From NCBI GenBank assembly GCA_039881145.1, contig JAYKKI010000066.1, positions 11,547,001 to 11,611,000 of the forward strand: 64,000 nucleotides of DNA, written 5' to 3'. The translations under genes were made by a program, and so were the position numbers. This DNA comes from Druceiella hillmani. Taxonomy: Eukaryota; Arthropoda; Insecta; Lepidoptera; Hepialidae. Shown piece after piece: positions 49,501 to 60,670 of the stretch (position 1 is the first letter of the stretch; each line of letters opens with the position of its first letter). The notes below the pieces were generated by a model. That model ran no database searches. It saw only the letters and a program-made list of their open reading frames with translations, and had not been told where the DNA came from.

Positions 49501-50851
49501 ATACCCGTATTATCATCCGGCTGTTACTGATGCAATTACTACTATGAGTATTTTAGCATTACAAACAAATAATATGAGGGTTTATGTGTACTTGCCATAA
49601 AAATCGAATGAGCTTTACATAATGAAAATACGGGTCATTCAAGGGCGATCCTGGGTAATAAATCCTTTCACAAATTAATTTATTTCTCTTGTAGATAAAT
49701 TGAATTAGCGGTATAAGTAAATATCTAAATCATTCAATATTTAGGAATCATTCATGAGCAATATATAATATTATAATAGTTTTTTTATAACGTGGACATT
49801 AAAATATAGACGATTTTTTTAATTCAAAATTACTTAAGTCAATGTAGCTATTTTTCGGATAAAAATGGTCTCGTGATCAGTGTTTAGAAATAATTCTAAC
49901 CACGTAAATAGCTTTTTCAAAATGTTTTCAAAAGTTTTCTAAATAACTCACTTGCTAAACATAAGTAGCGTATCTAGGTTTTAGCACTTAGGAAGAAAAA
50001 AAAACAATGCAACCCTTAGAAGAAATAGGGTAGATAATAAATCATGACTTTTGATTTAATAAAAATGGTCATGTCATGAGTTCTTAGAATTAATTTTTTA
50101 TATAAATTTCAATATTTTTTTCTAAAATTCTCGAAATAATACATTACTTTTAGTAAGTAACAGAGTTGACATATAGGAGTTAGCGCTTAAAAAGAACGAT
50201 GAAACTCTTTTAAGATTATTCACATGTCTATCTAGGCCAGTCTCTCGGAAGCCGTTTGACGTAGAAATTTGTTTGATACGAAAGATTGAAAACAATAATT
50301 TTCATATTTTTTGGACGAGAGAAAAGTACCCATTTTTTTAAATTATTGAATTCTCTGAAATATAAATTGAAAGTGTAAATTACAAGGATTTCAAAAGTAT
50401 TTATATTATAGTTGTAAAAATGAATTTTAGAGAGGCTACCAAAAACGTAATATCCCATATTATGAGAATTTAAATTGAAATAATAAACTACAATGGTTTC
50501 AATATATTTTTTAATTTTTAGAAGATATTTTTAAAAAAATTATTAAAAATTTCCAAAAAAATTTGAAAAAATGTGCAACAACAAATTATACTTTATATGA
50601 AAAGTCCCTGCTTAATTTTTAATTTTTACTTGATATTTAATCACTTTAAGCAACTCTTCATTTATTACATTTTTTAACAGGTCTTCTTAATAATATTGTG
50701 GAATTTTATCTGATTGCTGAAGTAAAATAGCGACATCTGTGTGTAATTGAACTAGTCATGTAACATAACTCTTTCTGTAAAGATATTTTGAAATTATAAT
50801 GCTATTACAAACTTTTTTTACGGAGTTTCAAGTCAGTGATAATCATTAACG

Positions 50852-50854
<3 letters not shown>
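46581..50854. other. AT-rich spacer
   Basis: No gene is supported. A 16-17-base duplication AATTGGTTATACATCA occurs at about 46777 and 46794. A small GC-richer patch (46915-46975) contains AGCGCTATAGCGAC and GTTGCGGCGCGTGC. Neither is assigned. Confidence 0.45.

Positions 50855-50904
<50 letters not shown>
50855..50904. repeat. (AT)n microsatellite
   Basis: Pure AT dinucleotide repeat of about 50 bp. Confidence 0.95.
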
Positions 50905-50907
<3 letters not shown>

Positions 50908-53900
50908 AAGGTCTAAGACAAAGATAATAACCTTTGTATATACACATTATATTTACACAAAAATTTATATAAAAAATGCCTATAATGGCTATAATATACT
51001 GTTCTAACGTATATGATAACAATGATACCTTCACCACACATAAATTTAATTAAATTTAAAATTTATTTCTTGAATGTACCACTTATATGTTTAATGATTA
51101 GATAATCAAGTAACATTTTTAATCAATTTATTACGCCGTGCATGAAACCAAAAGTCAACTGACAAAACAGGAACGAAAGTAATATTGACGCACAAATTGC
51201 AAGTACGGGAACATATTCTAACTTCGCATAATTTTCGAAACAAGTGTGGAATTAACTGCTGTATTATCGTACAGAACAGAGCAAATGTAATACCTGAAAC
51301 GTTCAAGATGACAATAATTATATTGAAAACTACGCGACGGTTTGCGTTTATTGAATTCGACGTATTCAATAATAAGCACGTCCTAGTAACTTGTGGGAGT
51401 AAAGCTATATAATAATTCATTGTTAAAAGTAACTTCATATAATTTCCATTTGAATGCTTGAAGAACAATCGAATACAACTTTCCTATTCAAATTCTTGGT
51501 CTTATTTGGATGAAAACGCAAAGCATTTTATGATGGTGGAAGTGAAAACGGATAGAAAATTTTAACGAACTTGTTGAATACTTAATCGTAATATTCAAGT
51601 GATTCGAGATAATTTGGAAATAATTCCGACTGATATAAATACTTAAAACCCTTTGACATGCAGTTCAATTGAATTTTTGAAACGGCATTATTAAATAAAA
51701 AAACAAATTTTAACGGATTCTTTTCTTAGCAACTGTTTCGTAATGGACATTTGTAAAGTTGAACTACTACTTTTGATACTTAGTTTTGTTTAAAATAAAC
51801 AATGCGATAAAATGTTAAAATGGTTACTTCCTTCGTTTTATTAATATTGACAGAAATAGGTAAATAGATGTGAAATGAATATTGCACTGACATTATAATA
51901 ACTTCTATACATAAAGAGTAAGTATAACTGTATACACGTATTGTGAAATAATAAGATTCATCTTGTAAACTGAAGTTTTTTTTTAATTGAAGTTTTTGGA
52001 AAAAGCTGGTACGATTTTTTGAGTTGCGTATTAACATTGCAGATACTTTATCTTGCGGTTACTTGACTCCGTAAAAATATGATTTTCTACAAAAAATAAA
52101 ACGATTTGAAAAAAAAAATTATCGCGAAAAGTATTCGAGAAAAGTTTCTGAGGAGAGAGAGCTAGTCATACTAAATAACGAAAACATATCTTGTTTTCGT
52201 ACAATTAATCAAGGAAATTTATATACATGTTAACGATTGAATTTCTCATTATAGTAACGTGCCTTAGATAAAATAGTAGGATATATGTAGAGTATAGATA
52301 TTTCAGTGACACTGGACAAATTGCCAGCCATTGAAGTGTAAATACATATCGTACGATTGCATTAGAATGTTTACATATTTTATATATAGAAATATTTCAC
52401 TACCTCACAAACCTATATCGAAATTTCTCATTATTTATTATGTTACATTGTTTATTTTAATATACAAAATAATCAAAGAAGTTTCGTTAATAGTAAATTA
52501 ATTATGATTTTTCAAAAAATTAGCTCTTTTGTCATGCTTCCATTCATTCATTCCATTCGTTAATGATTTTGGGAGTTTTTGATATAACGTCAACAAAAAT
52601 TTAATCCAAACCACCTTATCAATAACGATATTATTGAGTAATATAGAACGCAACTACAAATAATAAATGTTCAAATTTATAATAATAGTTGACATTATTC
52701 TTTTATAATAGAAACTACTCGTAAAACTTTTGCGACCTATATATGCTTATAGGAAATGATTTAAAAAAGAGCAGCCCAAACAAACAAATGAAGATTAAAT
52801 TATTTTTTTATAAAAGCATATTCGTAATCGTCTAATATACGTTTCCAACCTAAAATATATCTTAAAATATAAGAATTGATTACAATAATCAATTGTTCAT
52901 GTGTTATCTAATTTTTGAGATGCACTTTCCCAACGTTAAGCATCCTATAGTATGCGCACACCGAACGTTGCAGAACATCATCAAAGCAACGCAAAATATC
53001 GCATCCGGGTGATTTAGATGAGATAATCATAAATTCCTGTTTAGCCTCATTAACTTCATTTAACAATTATTATTAAAATCAGTATTAATAATTAATTCAG
53101 TATTATTAATTACATAAAATTTTTAATGATTTTTATCACTTATTCTATTGGTATAAACGATAAAACAAATAAAAATTCCTCCGTGTTTTCCACACCACCC
53201 AATTTCCAAAATAATTTTACCAAACTATTATCCGGTAAAATATTGCCATATCTTTAATGTCTAAAGGAGCCCAAGATATATGCTATAATGCTATCTGCAC
53301 TATAAAAGCAGTCTTTCTTTTTCTTTCCCAAGCAGTATATGGAAATGAAAGCAATGAATTTATGCATAATTCATAACTCTGCAGAAGCATTTTGTATTAA
53401 AATGCAATGCGAGTATTAATCATCCGTGCATTGTTTTTAGGCAGCGACTAGCCATTTTTTCATAAGTTGGATTTTAATGTCAACAGCATCCTTAGGAGAC
53501 TATGAGAGCCTTCATGATATGTGCAGCTACGCGATAACCACCTAGAATAGAAATATTATTTATAAGACTTGATTTCTACCAACGACGATGAAATAAAGAA
53601 ACTCCTGATTGAAAAACAGAAGATCACAGTAAAACCACTAAAAGCTTGAATCCGATTTGCAATTTTTTAAAATCATACCCATTAAAGAGAATATTATTAT
53701 AATGCCCTTAGAACCCTTAAATTTAATCTGAATACCACGATAGCGCGTAAGGATGTTTGGAAAACTTTTTTAGGTCTAAAATATGCGGATATAGTGCAAC
53801 TTTCCACTCGGTGGGAAACGCCAGGAAGTGTTTCTTCATACAGCTGTAATATACACTCATAATTCCACAGTACAAGATGTATACCTTACATCCGTGCGGA

Positions 53901-54950
53901 CTATGAGTCCATGTTTTCGGCACGATGCCCCTGTAATACGAGTACATTTAAATCTCCTCATTGACAAACAAATCAAACCATTTCATTGACACCATTAATT
54001 TCTCATCAGATTTCCCGATGTTTCAATACAGAAATAAATCGCTGTTCCATATACATGAATGTCCACAAATGGTCAGTCAGCGTCAAACTACAATGAAATA
54101 TATGGTTAGTTAGGGTCCAGCCACAATCAAATTAATGGGATGACATGGAGTAATTTAGAAGCAAGGCCCGGAAATGGTGCAACAGATGAGGTAAGTGCAT
54201 CTCTAAAAAGTACCGGAGACCTGCATGGATAACTTCAGCTCAGACATTTCAGCTCACATACACAGATTTCAGCTTAGGGATATTTGAGTAATTTCACAAA
54301 TTATTAAGTACTTGGGATAATATTTTAATTTAAAATAATCTTTCAAAAGACTTAAAACTTGTCTTCATCAGCACCTCGACCAAAAACTTTCGAAGTGACC
54401 TTTTTCATAATTAACTAATTCTTTGGTTCCTTAGTTTAACTTGTCGTTTATTGTTTTAATTTCTAAAAAATGTATTTTTTTCGAACTTTCTTTAATTTTT
54501 TGTCATTATTCTACTTCATAAATATCAGTGAAAATTTTATCGAAAATCACTCAATTGTTTCAATATAAACGTATACACCACCAACAATTCTGTCGTTATA
54601 TAATAGTGTACATCGAAATGAAACATAGTTTAAATTAGAAAAGTTTTGTGAAAATTTAAATTTATTTAATACTTTGTGTACAAATCATCCAAATTTTCGG
54701 ATAATTTCCAACTAAATTAACGTCGACGTGACTGACGTGTGTTACTGTTTCTGTGTTCCATGCGACGAGTCAACAACTATATTCTTATTTATTTGAAGAA
54801 TTTCATAAATACGGAATTCACTTGCTTAATTGTGGTTTTTATGTTAATGTAACTTTCGTTTCTGTTCTGAGTTTCGAATTACCAATTGTTTATTTTCATG
54901 ACTTCTTGGCATAATGTTATTTGTTTGTAAATTTCTTAATTTTAAATATA
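50905..54950. other. Spacer with unassigned frames
   Basis: Overlapping frames at 51106-51468 (minus, 120 codons) and 51185-51412 (plus) and a frame at 53723-53947 (minus) have no recognisable domains. Composition is slightly more balanced at 53450-54300, where CAGATGAG|GTAAGTGC (54184-54199) is an ideal splice donor by sequence. No linked exon was found. It may be an old repeat. Confidence 0.35.
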
Positions 54951-55006
54951 TGTGTAAGTGTGTGTGTATATGTATATATATAAATAAATAAATATATATA
55001 TATTTA

Positions 55007-55064
<58 letters not shown>
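54951..55064. repeat. Mixed TG/TA microsatellite
   Basis: A TG-rich start passes into TATA repeats with AAATAAAT interruptions. Confidence 0.93.
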
Positions 55065-55066
<2 letters not shown>

Positions 55067-55090
55067 TGTGTGTGTCACACAAACACAACA

Positions 55091-55143
55091 ACTGATAACA
55101 AACTGAGATCGCACATATCTGTGTATCTTAGTTTGTTATCAGT
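55091..55143. repeat. 19-bp-arm hairpin
   Basis: ACTGATAACAAACTGAGAT (55091-55109) pairs with 55125-55143 with a single mismatch, leaving a 15-base loop. It lies directly after the TG/TA microsatellite. Confidence 0.8.
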
Positions 55144-57027
55144 CGATTACTTTGGTTTTACTATTTGTAATATGTTGGGTTGTGGTTTAATTTGAGAAAA
55201 CATTCTTTTAGCTAAGTAATACGGCAGCTGTTCATTTTGAAACTAAACCTAAAGTTTTAAAAAAATCTACACATGAAAATTTTATTTTATTAATAACCTT
55301 CACCGAGGATTGTATCTCTACAAAAAACATTAAAGTTTAAGAACCCACGAAAAGTTCCATTTAAGGAATAATAAATTGTTTATAAAGCACTTCTCCGTAC
55401 ACTAAACTTAAAATGCAACAAATCCTAAATTTAAGTTTCATCAATTAATTGAAAAGTTCTCGCGGTGTAAAATCGTTTTTTTTAATATAGTTTAATATAA
55501 CGCAAACAATTTTCGTCATTTTATTTCATCGGCGATTCAAAATCGAAAGACATTATGAAAAGAATGGATTCCTTAGTAGTAATTATTCAAAGTATTTTAT
55601 TTGTTATTGAAAAATCAAAAATTTTACACATTGCTTTGACATGTAAAATAATTTGATAAAAATACTATTTCGAGGTCCAATTTCAAAAATTATATTTATA
55701 TTCCAATCCAGTGGCTGCGTGTCGTTGTTTGTCGCATTCTAAAATTTAGGTACTACTTATTGGTTTGAAATTCTCTTGGACTTCCATGAAAGTTTTTTGT
55801 GATATTTTGAAATTAAATAACTAATATCCTTAATAGGTCGATTAACATTCATGAGGATTGTAAAATTTCATGAACGACAAGAGCTATGTGAGTATGAAAC
55901 CAATTATTCGAAATAAGTTTATTGTTATTACAAATCACCTAAGGCAAAAGGCGTTGATTCAGTTTGCGTTCCTGCTATTTTCTTCTCACATGCAGAAATA
56001 CATATATATAGTACTTCGTCGCGATTTTGCCCCCGCAGAAATTTTATGAAATGTTATTCTACACTTATATCTCACCCCAACGCCTCGCATGCCGACACCA
56101 TCTTGCTGGTCGCACATAAATTTATTTTTCTTATTTAAAACCATTTTCACGTTTATTACATTTATCATTAATATGATATAAAAGTCAGAAAATTAGTTAT
56201 TTATATAGAATACTGATACAGTGATCGATTTGTTTTGACGAATACCAGTTTTCACAACACGAAATAGAGCTGTAAAATTCAAAATTTAGTATGTTACTTT
56301 TTTCATAATATCAAGGAATTTCTATGAAAGAGAAATAATCAATAATGACGCTTATGAAAAATTTACTAGATCTCATTGAGATTCACAATTTCTTTTTCCA
56401 TTATTTTATCGTACATGTGACAGTTTACCTAGTATAAACTAAGAGTATAAACAACAGCGTATTTGGTTATTTTTATCCGGTGTGAGATACAAATGTATGC
56501 ATAAAAGTAAATAAAAAAAACAAACGCTCCTTTTTCGTAATATTAGAACAAAAAATACAGCAATGGTTCTTTTCTGCTTAGGTATCTAACAGATCAGAAT
56601 GATGTTAACCATACCATTTACACCACTATGTGTTCAGGTAATGCTCGTAACTCTCTTGAGCCCATGTTGTTCTTCGCATTTACACCTAAAGACCTTCAAG
56701 CTGTTTAAGGGATAAATAAATATTATACAACCCAGTTACGAGATACTCGTATTGAAAAAAGCATGCGTCGTGTCGGAATTCTTTACAAAATAATTTTAAC
56801 GCATGAAATCGTGTATGTAAAAAGTGTTAGACAGACATAGATATGATATGTAAAATAACTAAAGTGCTCCTCTTCAACCTCCCGTGGAATTAATCAATTT
56901 TTATAATATTTAAAGTTTAAATTTTGTATGAAATCATGATTTTGTGTAAATTTTCACCTTTGAAAATAACGCCAATCTTCACTTTGGCAACTTATAACGT
57001 TTTGTTAAGTGTCGGATGATTTCTCAT
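55144..57027. other. AT-rich spacer
   Basis: No gene is supported. A short GC-richer patch at 56015-56125 (CGTCGCGATTTTGCCCCCGC, then CCCCAACGCCTCGCATGCCG) is unassigned. Confidence 0.4.
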
Positions 57028-57113
57028 TAGAAAATAGTAAAAAGGTTGCGCTTAATCGATACATTTGCTTCCTTTTGTAATTTCTTCATTTTCTAAGTAC
57101 AAATTACAAAAGT
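57028..57113 (+). repeat. 86-bp segment duplicated inside the 58-kb element
   Basis: This segment recurs at 58177-58262 without gaps and with four differences by my count. It includes CGCTTAATCGATACATTTGC and CTAAGTACAAATTACAAAAG. Here it has no hammerhead-family sequence next to it, so it is either the source of the captured DNA or another copy of the same insert. Confidence 0.85.
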
Positions 57114-58102
57114 CGTTTCTGTGCCCGTATACAATAATTGAAATTCAAATTATCTTTTACCATATTTTATTTACGTACATATTTAAGTAAGATCGATTCC
57201 GGTACAACATAATTTAAGAGCTTCGCCAGTATTATTATCGCATTCGACATATACTAAAATCATGTGCATATATTCGTCCGCTCTAAACACGACATATTCG
57301 CTAATTCAACTAACTCGATATTACAAATATTATAAATATTAATCGGCTGCCATTTCGCAAAACTAACTACTTCTTCAAAAAATTCAATCGAACTGATTGA
57401 TTGTAGATGTTTGCGAGGGTTTCCATATTAAAAATCTCTGGTATTTTTTGTATCTTAAATATTTGGGCGAATTAAAGATTTTCAAATAGCAACAATTTTG
57501 ATTAACGAATTTTAAACAAGCTTGACCTTGAAATTGAATTGTTTTATCCTTTTCTTTCTTTAACCTTTTTTGTTTATGCAAATTAGAGCGATAATAAGAA
57601 AAGTCTAATTTATCATCGATTGCTAAGAAGGATAATTATCCAATATTACTATATTTCTTACGTTTATCGAAAAAATATTGGTTGATGCCTTTTCATATTA
57701 TGACCCATGACAATATTCAAATTTCAGAAAAAAATTGTATGATTTAAAAAAAAATAGGTAGTTTGAAGTTGCCTTATAATTAATTTACATATGGTACATA
57801 TATTTATAACAGATTTTTAGAAAATCTATTGTATTAAAAACTATCTATTTATATATTCTTTGTAAGCTAATATATTTCTTCTTTTGAATGGTGTTATATT
57901 CTTTGTCATGAGATATAGGTTCTTGGATAAAGCCAATAAATATTGGACAAAAGTAAACAAAAGTAAATCTATGTTTATTAACATTACAATTATTGCATTT
58001 ATTTGTATTAATATCACTCGCGATCTTTGCATCAAATCAGTTATAAACAAATAAATGAAACTACGTGATATAGTATTATTTCTACTTTCTTTAATTTCTT
58101 TA

Positions 58103-58143
58103 CCACGACCTAGGTTTCGTTGTATTACAACATCTTCAGGTGG
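58103..58143 (-). ncRNA. Hammerhead-like ribozyme motif, copy E left (consensus-like)
   Basis: Identical to the motif at 38854-38894 over all 41 bases by my reading: CCAC, CUGAAGA, U, GUUG-UAAUA-CAAC, GAA, ACC-UA-GGU, C, GUGG. The predicted cut is 3' of the C whose complement is at 58107. Two copies 19 kb apart with an identical motif and conserved pairing suggest it is a real structural unit of the element. Confidence 0.65.
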
Positions 58144-58277
58144 GATATTAGCAAAGATTGATATATAAGATTGATATAGAAAATAGGAAAAATATTGCGC
58201 TTAATCGATACATTTGCTTCCTTTTGTTATTTCTTCATTTTCTAAGTACAAATTACAAAAGTATCTTTGCTAGTATC

Positions 58278-58315
58278 CTACCTGAAGATGTAATACAACG
58301 AAACCTAGGTCGTGG
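58278..58315 (+). ncRNA. Hammerhead-like ribozyme motif, copy E right (stem II shortened)
   Basis: Core CUGAAGA, GAAA and the GGUC-GUGG end are intact, and CUAC replaces CCAC in stem I (one G-U pair). Three bases are missing from stem II (UG-UAAUACAAC instead of UGUUGUAAUACAAC), so stem II cannot form properly. It is probably inactive. Confidence 0.5.
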
Positions 58316-58423
58316 TAAAGAAATTAAAGAAAGTAGAAATAATACTACATCACGTAGTTTCATTTATTTGTGAATAATGCATTTCTACAAAATTAACGCC
58401 AAATATATTCAAAATCAGTTATA

Positions 58424-59232
58424 CATGGGCCTCAGTCCTGTGTGTTTGTATCGATTGCACCAATTATTGTTTCTATTGGGACAATTGTACGTTTGATATA
58501 CATATTAAGTATTTGTTTTTTATCTCGTATCGTACTATTTTTTCTGTGAAAGTAGAACAAATAAATATGCATTTCCGAAACCTGTCTTCATATTATTCTA
58601 ATTTTCTTGCCCTGTTTAGTAATTTCAATATGGGACGTGGCTCTCCTTATTATCTTATAATTTCTTAACTACCCGGATTCATGTTTTTATTTAACGATCA
58701 CCTACATACGCGCGATGAACGTGTAATTATCTCTCTTCATAACGATTTACTTCTTAAAATATTTACTCAGTAACCTACTGATCCGTTACTTTTTCCAAAT
58801 TATCCTCCCTTTTTATATATTTCCATAAATTTAAAGAAATTTTATAAAATTTAGTTCCAATTTTAACCTAATCGTTTACTATTACAGAATTTTCATAGTT
58901 GCTTTTATAAAAATTGACAGAAGAGTTCATTTAATTATAAATTAATATCACTAAACTTTATTGTACATCCTATACTGCCTCTTGCTACTCACTTCTCCAT
59001 TCATTCGAATATTAATTTATTTTGGTTTAATATTGGCAAAGTCTATTATTAAAAAATCGCGAGACAAATTGATTATTTAGTAAAATATTTTTTAGAAAAT
59101 AATAGTTAGTAATAGTTTAGAAAATAACGCTTCAATTCCTCTTTTCTTATATTCTTTGTTTCTTTAATATATCGTTCAAAAACTCAAACGATATGGTACC
59201 TCCAAATATCTTTTAAATTTTACTACGAATTC
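58424..59232. other. AT-rich spacer
   Basis: Nothing recognisable was found. Confidence 0.45.
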
Positions 59233-59479
59233 AAACTTGCGTAGAGCACTACGATACGACAATTGCTCAGCATTAGCACGAGTGTGCAAAGAGCGTGACT
59301 ACGATGAGCAAAAAACATTTAATGCATGTCTGAGGTTAGGACAGATCTTCGGAAATGAAACAAAGACGGAAGAATCACGGGCCGACCTCAGAAATATGGG
59401 CTTAGCGACACCTACGGTAACTGAGAATCCGGGGCTAATTACTGTTGATAGTAAAATAAAGTTTTTCGTTAGACTTTAG
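59233..59479 (+). CDS. Candidate exon or retroelement fragment, product unrecognised
   Basis: An 80-codon open frame with balanced composition stands out from AT-rich flanks. It reads MRRALRYDNCSALARVCKER, then DYDEQKTFNACLRLGQIF, then a charged stretch (TKTEESRADLRNMG) and ends shortly after a donor-like GTAAAA (59452). An acceptor-like TTGCGTAG lies just upstream. The mix of charged residues and non-AT codons (GCG, GCC, CGG, GGG) suggests real past coding. No family was recognised. It could be a host exon or a remnant of a gag-like or transposase gene. Confidence 0.3.
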
Positions 59480-60670
59480 ATAGTTTTAAATTGATTTTAC
59501 AGGTAATTAGAGAGAATTTAAATTATCTCCATTATATCGAATCTTTGTACCGGCTTCTTTAGGCACTAGTAATTAGAAACAATAAATTAAAATTTTAATT
59601 AAACATAAAGTTTAAAGAAAATTTTAATACTTCAATAGTTTGCTATGTCTTCGTGTCCCATTTCGTACTAAGAAACCTATTTCCTTGAATTGATTTGAGA
59701 ATGATGCTAATAATTAAATTCATCATGATCAAATCGAAATATTTGCTGATTCTTGATATAGTTAAGTTGGAAAGAGTCGTTAAAATAGATGAGATATTAT
59801 TTTTTTGTCAATCGTTAATATTTCTTATCACTTTTTATTTAAAATTTTTGCTCGTTCTTAGAGAAAAATCAACGTAGGTTATATACTAAAATAACAGCAG
59901 GCAACTACTAAATTAAAAATGTTAAAAAGAAGTAACTTGACTGTTTATTAATAATATTATTACTTATTTGTCTTAGTCGAAATATATGCAAATTTTTTAT
60001 AAATAAAATACGTATTTTAGTCAGTGCCTTAGAAGAATATTTGCTAAAATTTTCAGACCTGTAATTAAGAGCATTACTCTTGTAATGGAAAATAAATACA
60101 TACTATTTAATCTCCCATGCGATTCAAAACAATTATGAAAATTTCTTAATTTAAATGATAATATCCTCACATATTTCAACAGTACCCACTGTTTCAACAG
60201 TGCACACGTTCATTAATCAAATGTAAAATAAGTGATGCCTAATGTTACCAATTTAATATTTACACATACACGTGTATTTTCGTTCGTTTATTATAATCAG
60301 CACGTATGAAAAAAATTAAAATTACTGCAATATTTTTCAATTTAAATCTTACATCCTTCACGACAAAGAAATATGTACCAGAAAACAGATACAGGGATTT
60401 CTGTTGTATGAATATCTCTGTTTTCTAAGGTTATTCACCATAAAGACAATTGTGGAAATCCAGCCGATAATTACCTTTTTTGTTGTGATAAATTAAAAGA
60501 CAGAATATCGTACAACTGCACGTATATGTACGCATTTAATAATAACAAAATGATTTGCAGGTGTTTAAATTTTTACATTTCCACCTCAGTCAAGGAGACT
60601 GAGATATGTGCTACATAATTATCGTTTCGTTGATAATTAGTATAAAATGAAATATTCTATAAAATTATAT
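59480..60670. other. AT-rich spacer
   Basis: Nothing recognisable was found. Confidence 0.45.

Larger units (their letters stand above)
58034..58423. mobile_element. Hammerhead-motif repeat, copy E (head-to-head pair with captured DNA)
   Basis: The element spans 58046-58411 and is flanked by AAATCAGTTATA on both sides (58034-58045 and 58412-58423), a 12-bp target duplication. The left half is minus-oriented and lacks the 3' tail; the right half is plus-oriented and keeps it (AATGCATTTCTAC through GCCAAATATATTCA). The halves face each other through GATATTAGCAAAGAT and ATCTTTGCTAGTATC. Between them, at about 58159-58263, lies the segment duplicated from 57028-57113. This is one of the best-preserved copies. 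Confidence 0.9.

Noticed and set aside
51106..51468. 120-codon minus-strand frame with hydrophobic stretches
   Set aside because: No motif, AT-driven composition, and an equally open plus-strand frame overlaps it.
54184..54199. Splice donor GAG|GTAAGT as evidence for an exon
   Set aside because: An isolated consensus match without an open frame, acceptor or second exon is expected by chance in 64 kb.
2472..58423. Treating the five hammerhead-type repeats as ordinary cut-and-paste MITEs
   Set aside because: Target duplications vary in length (9, 11, 12 bp), the pairs are asymmetric, and single units exist.
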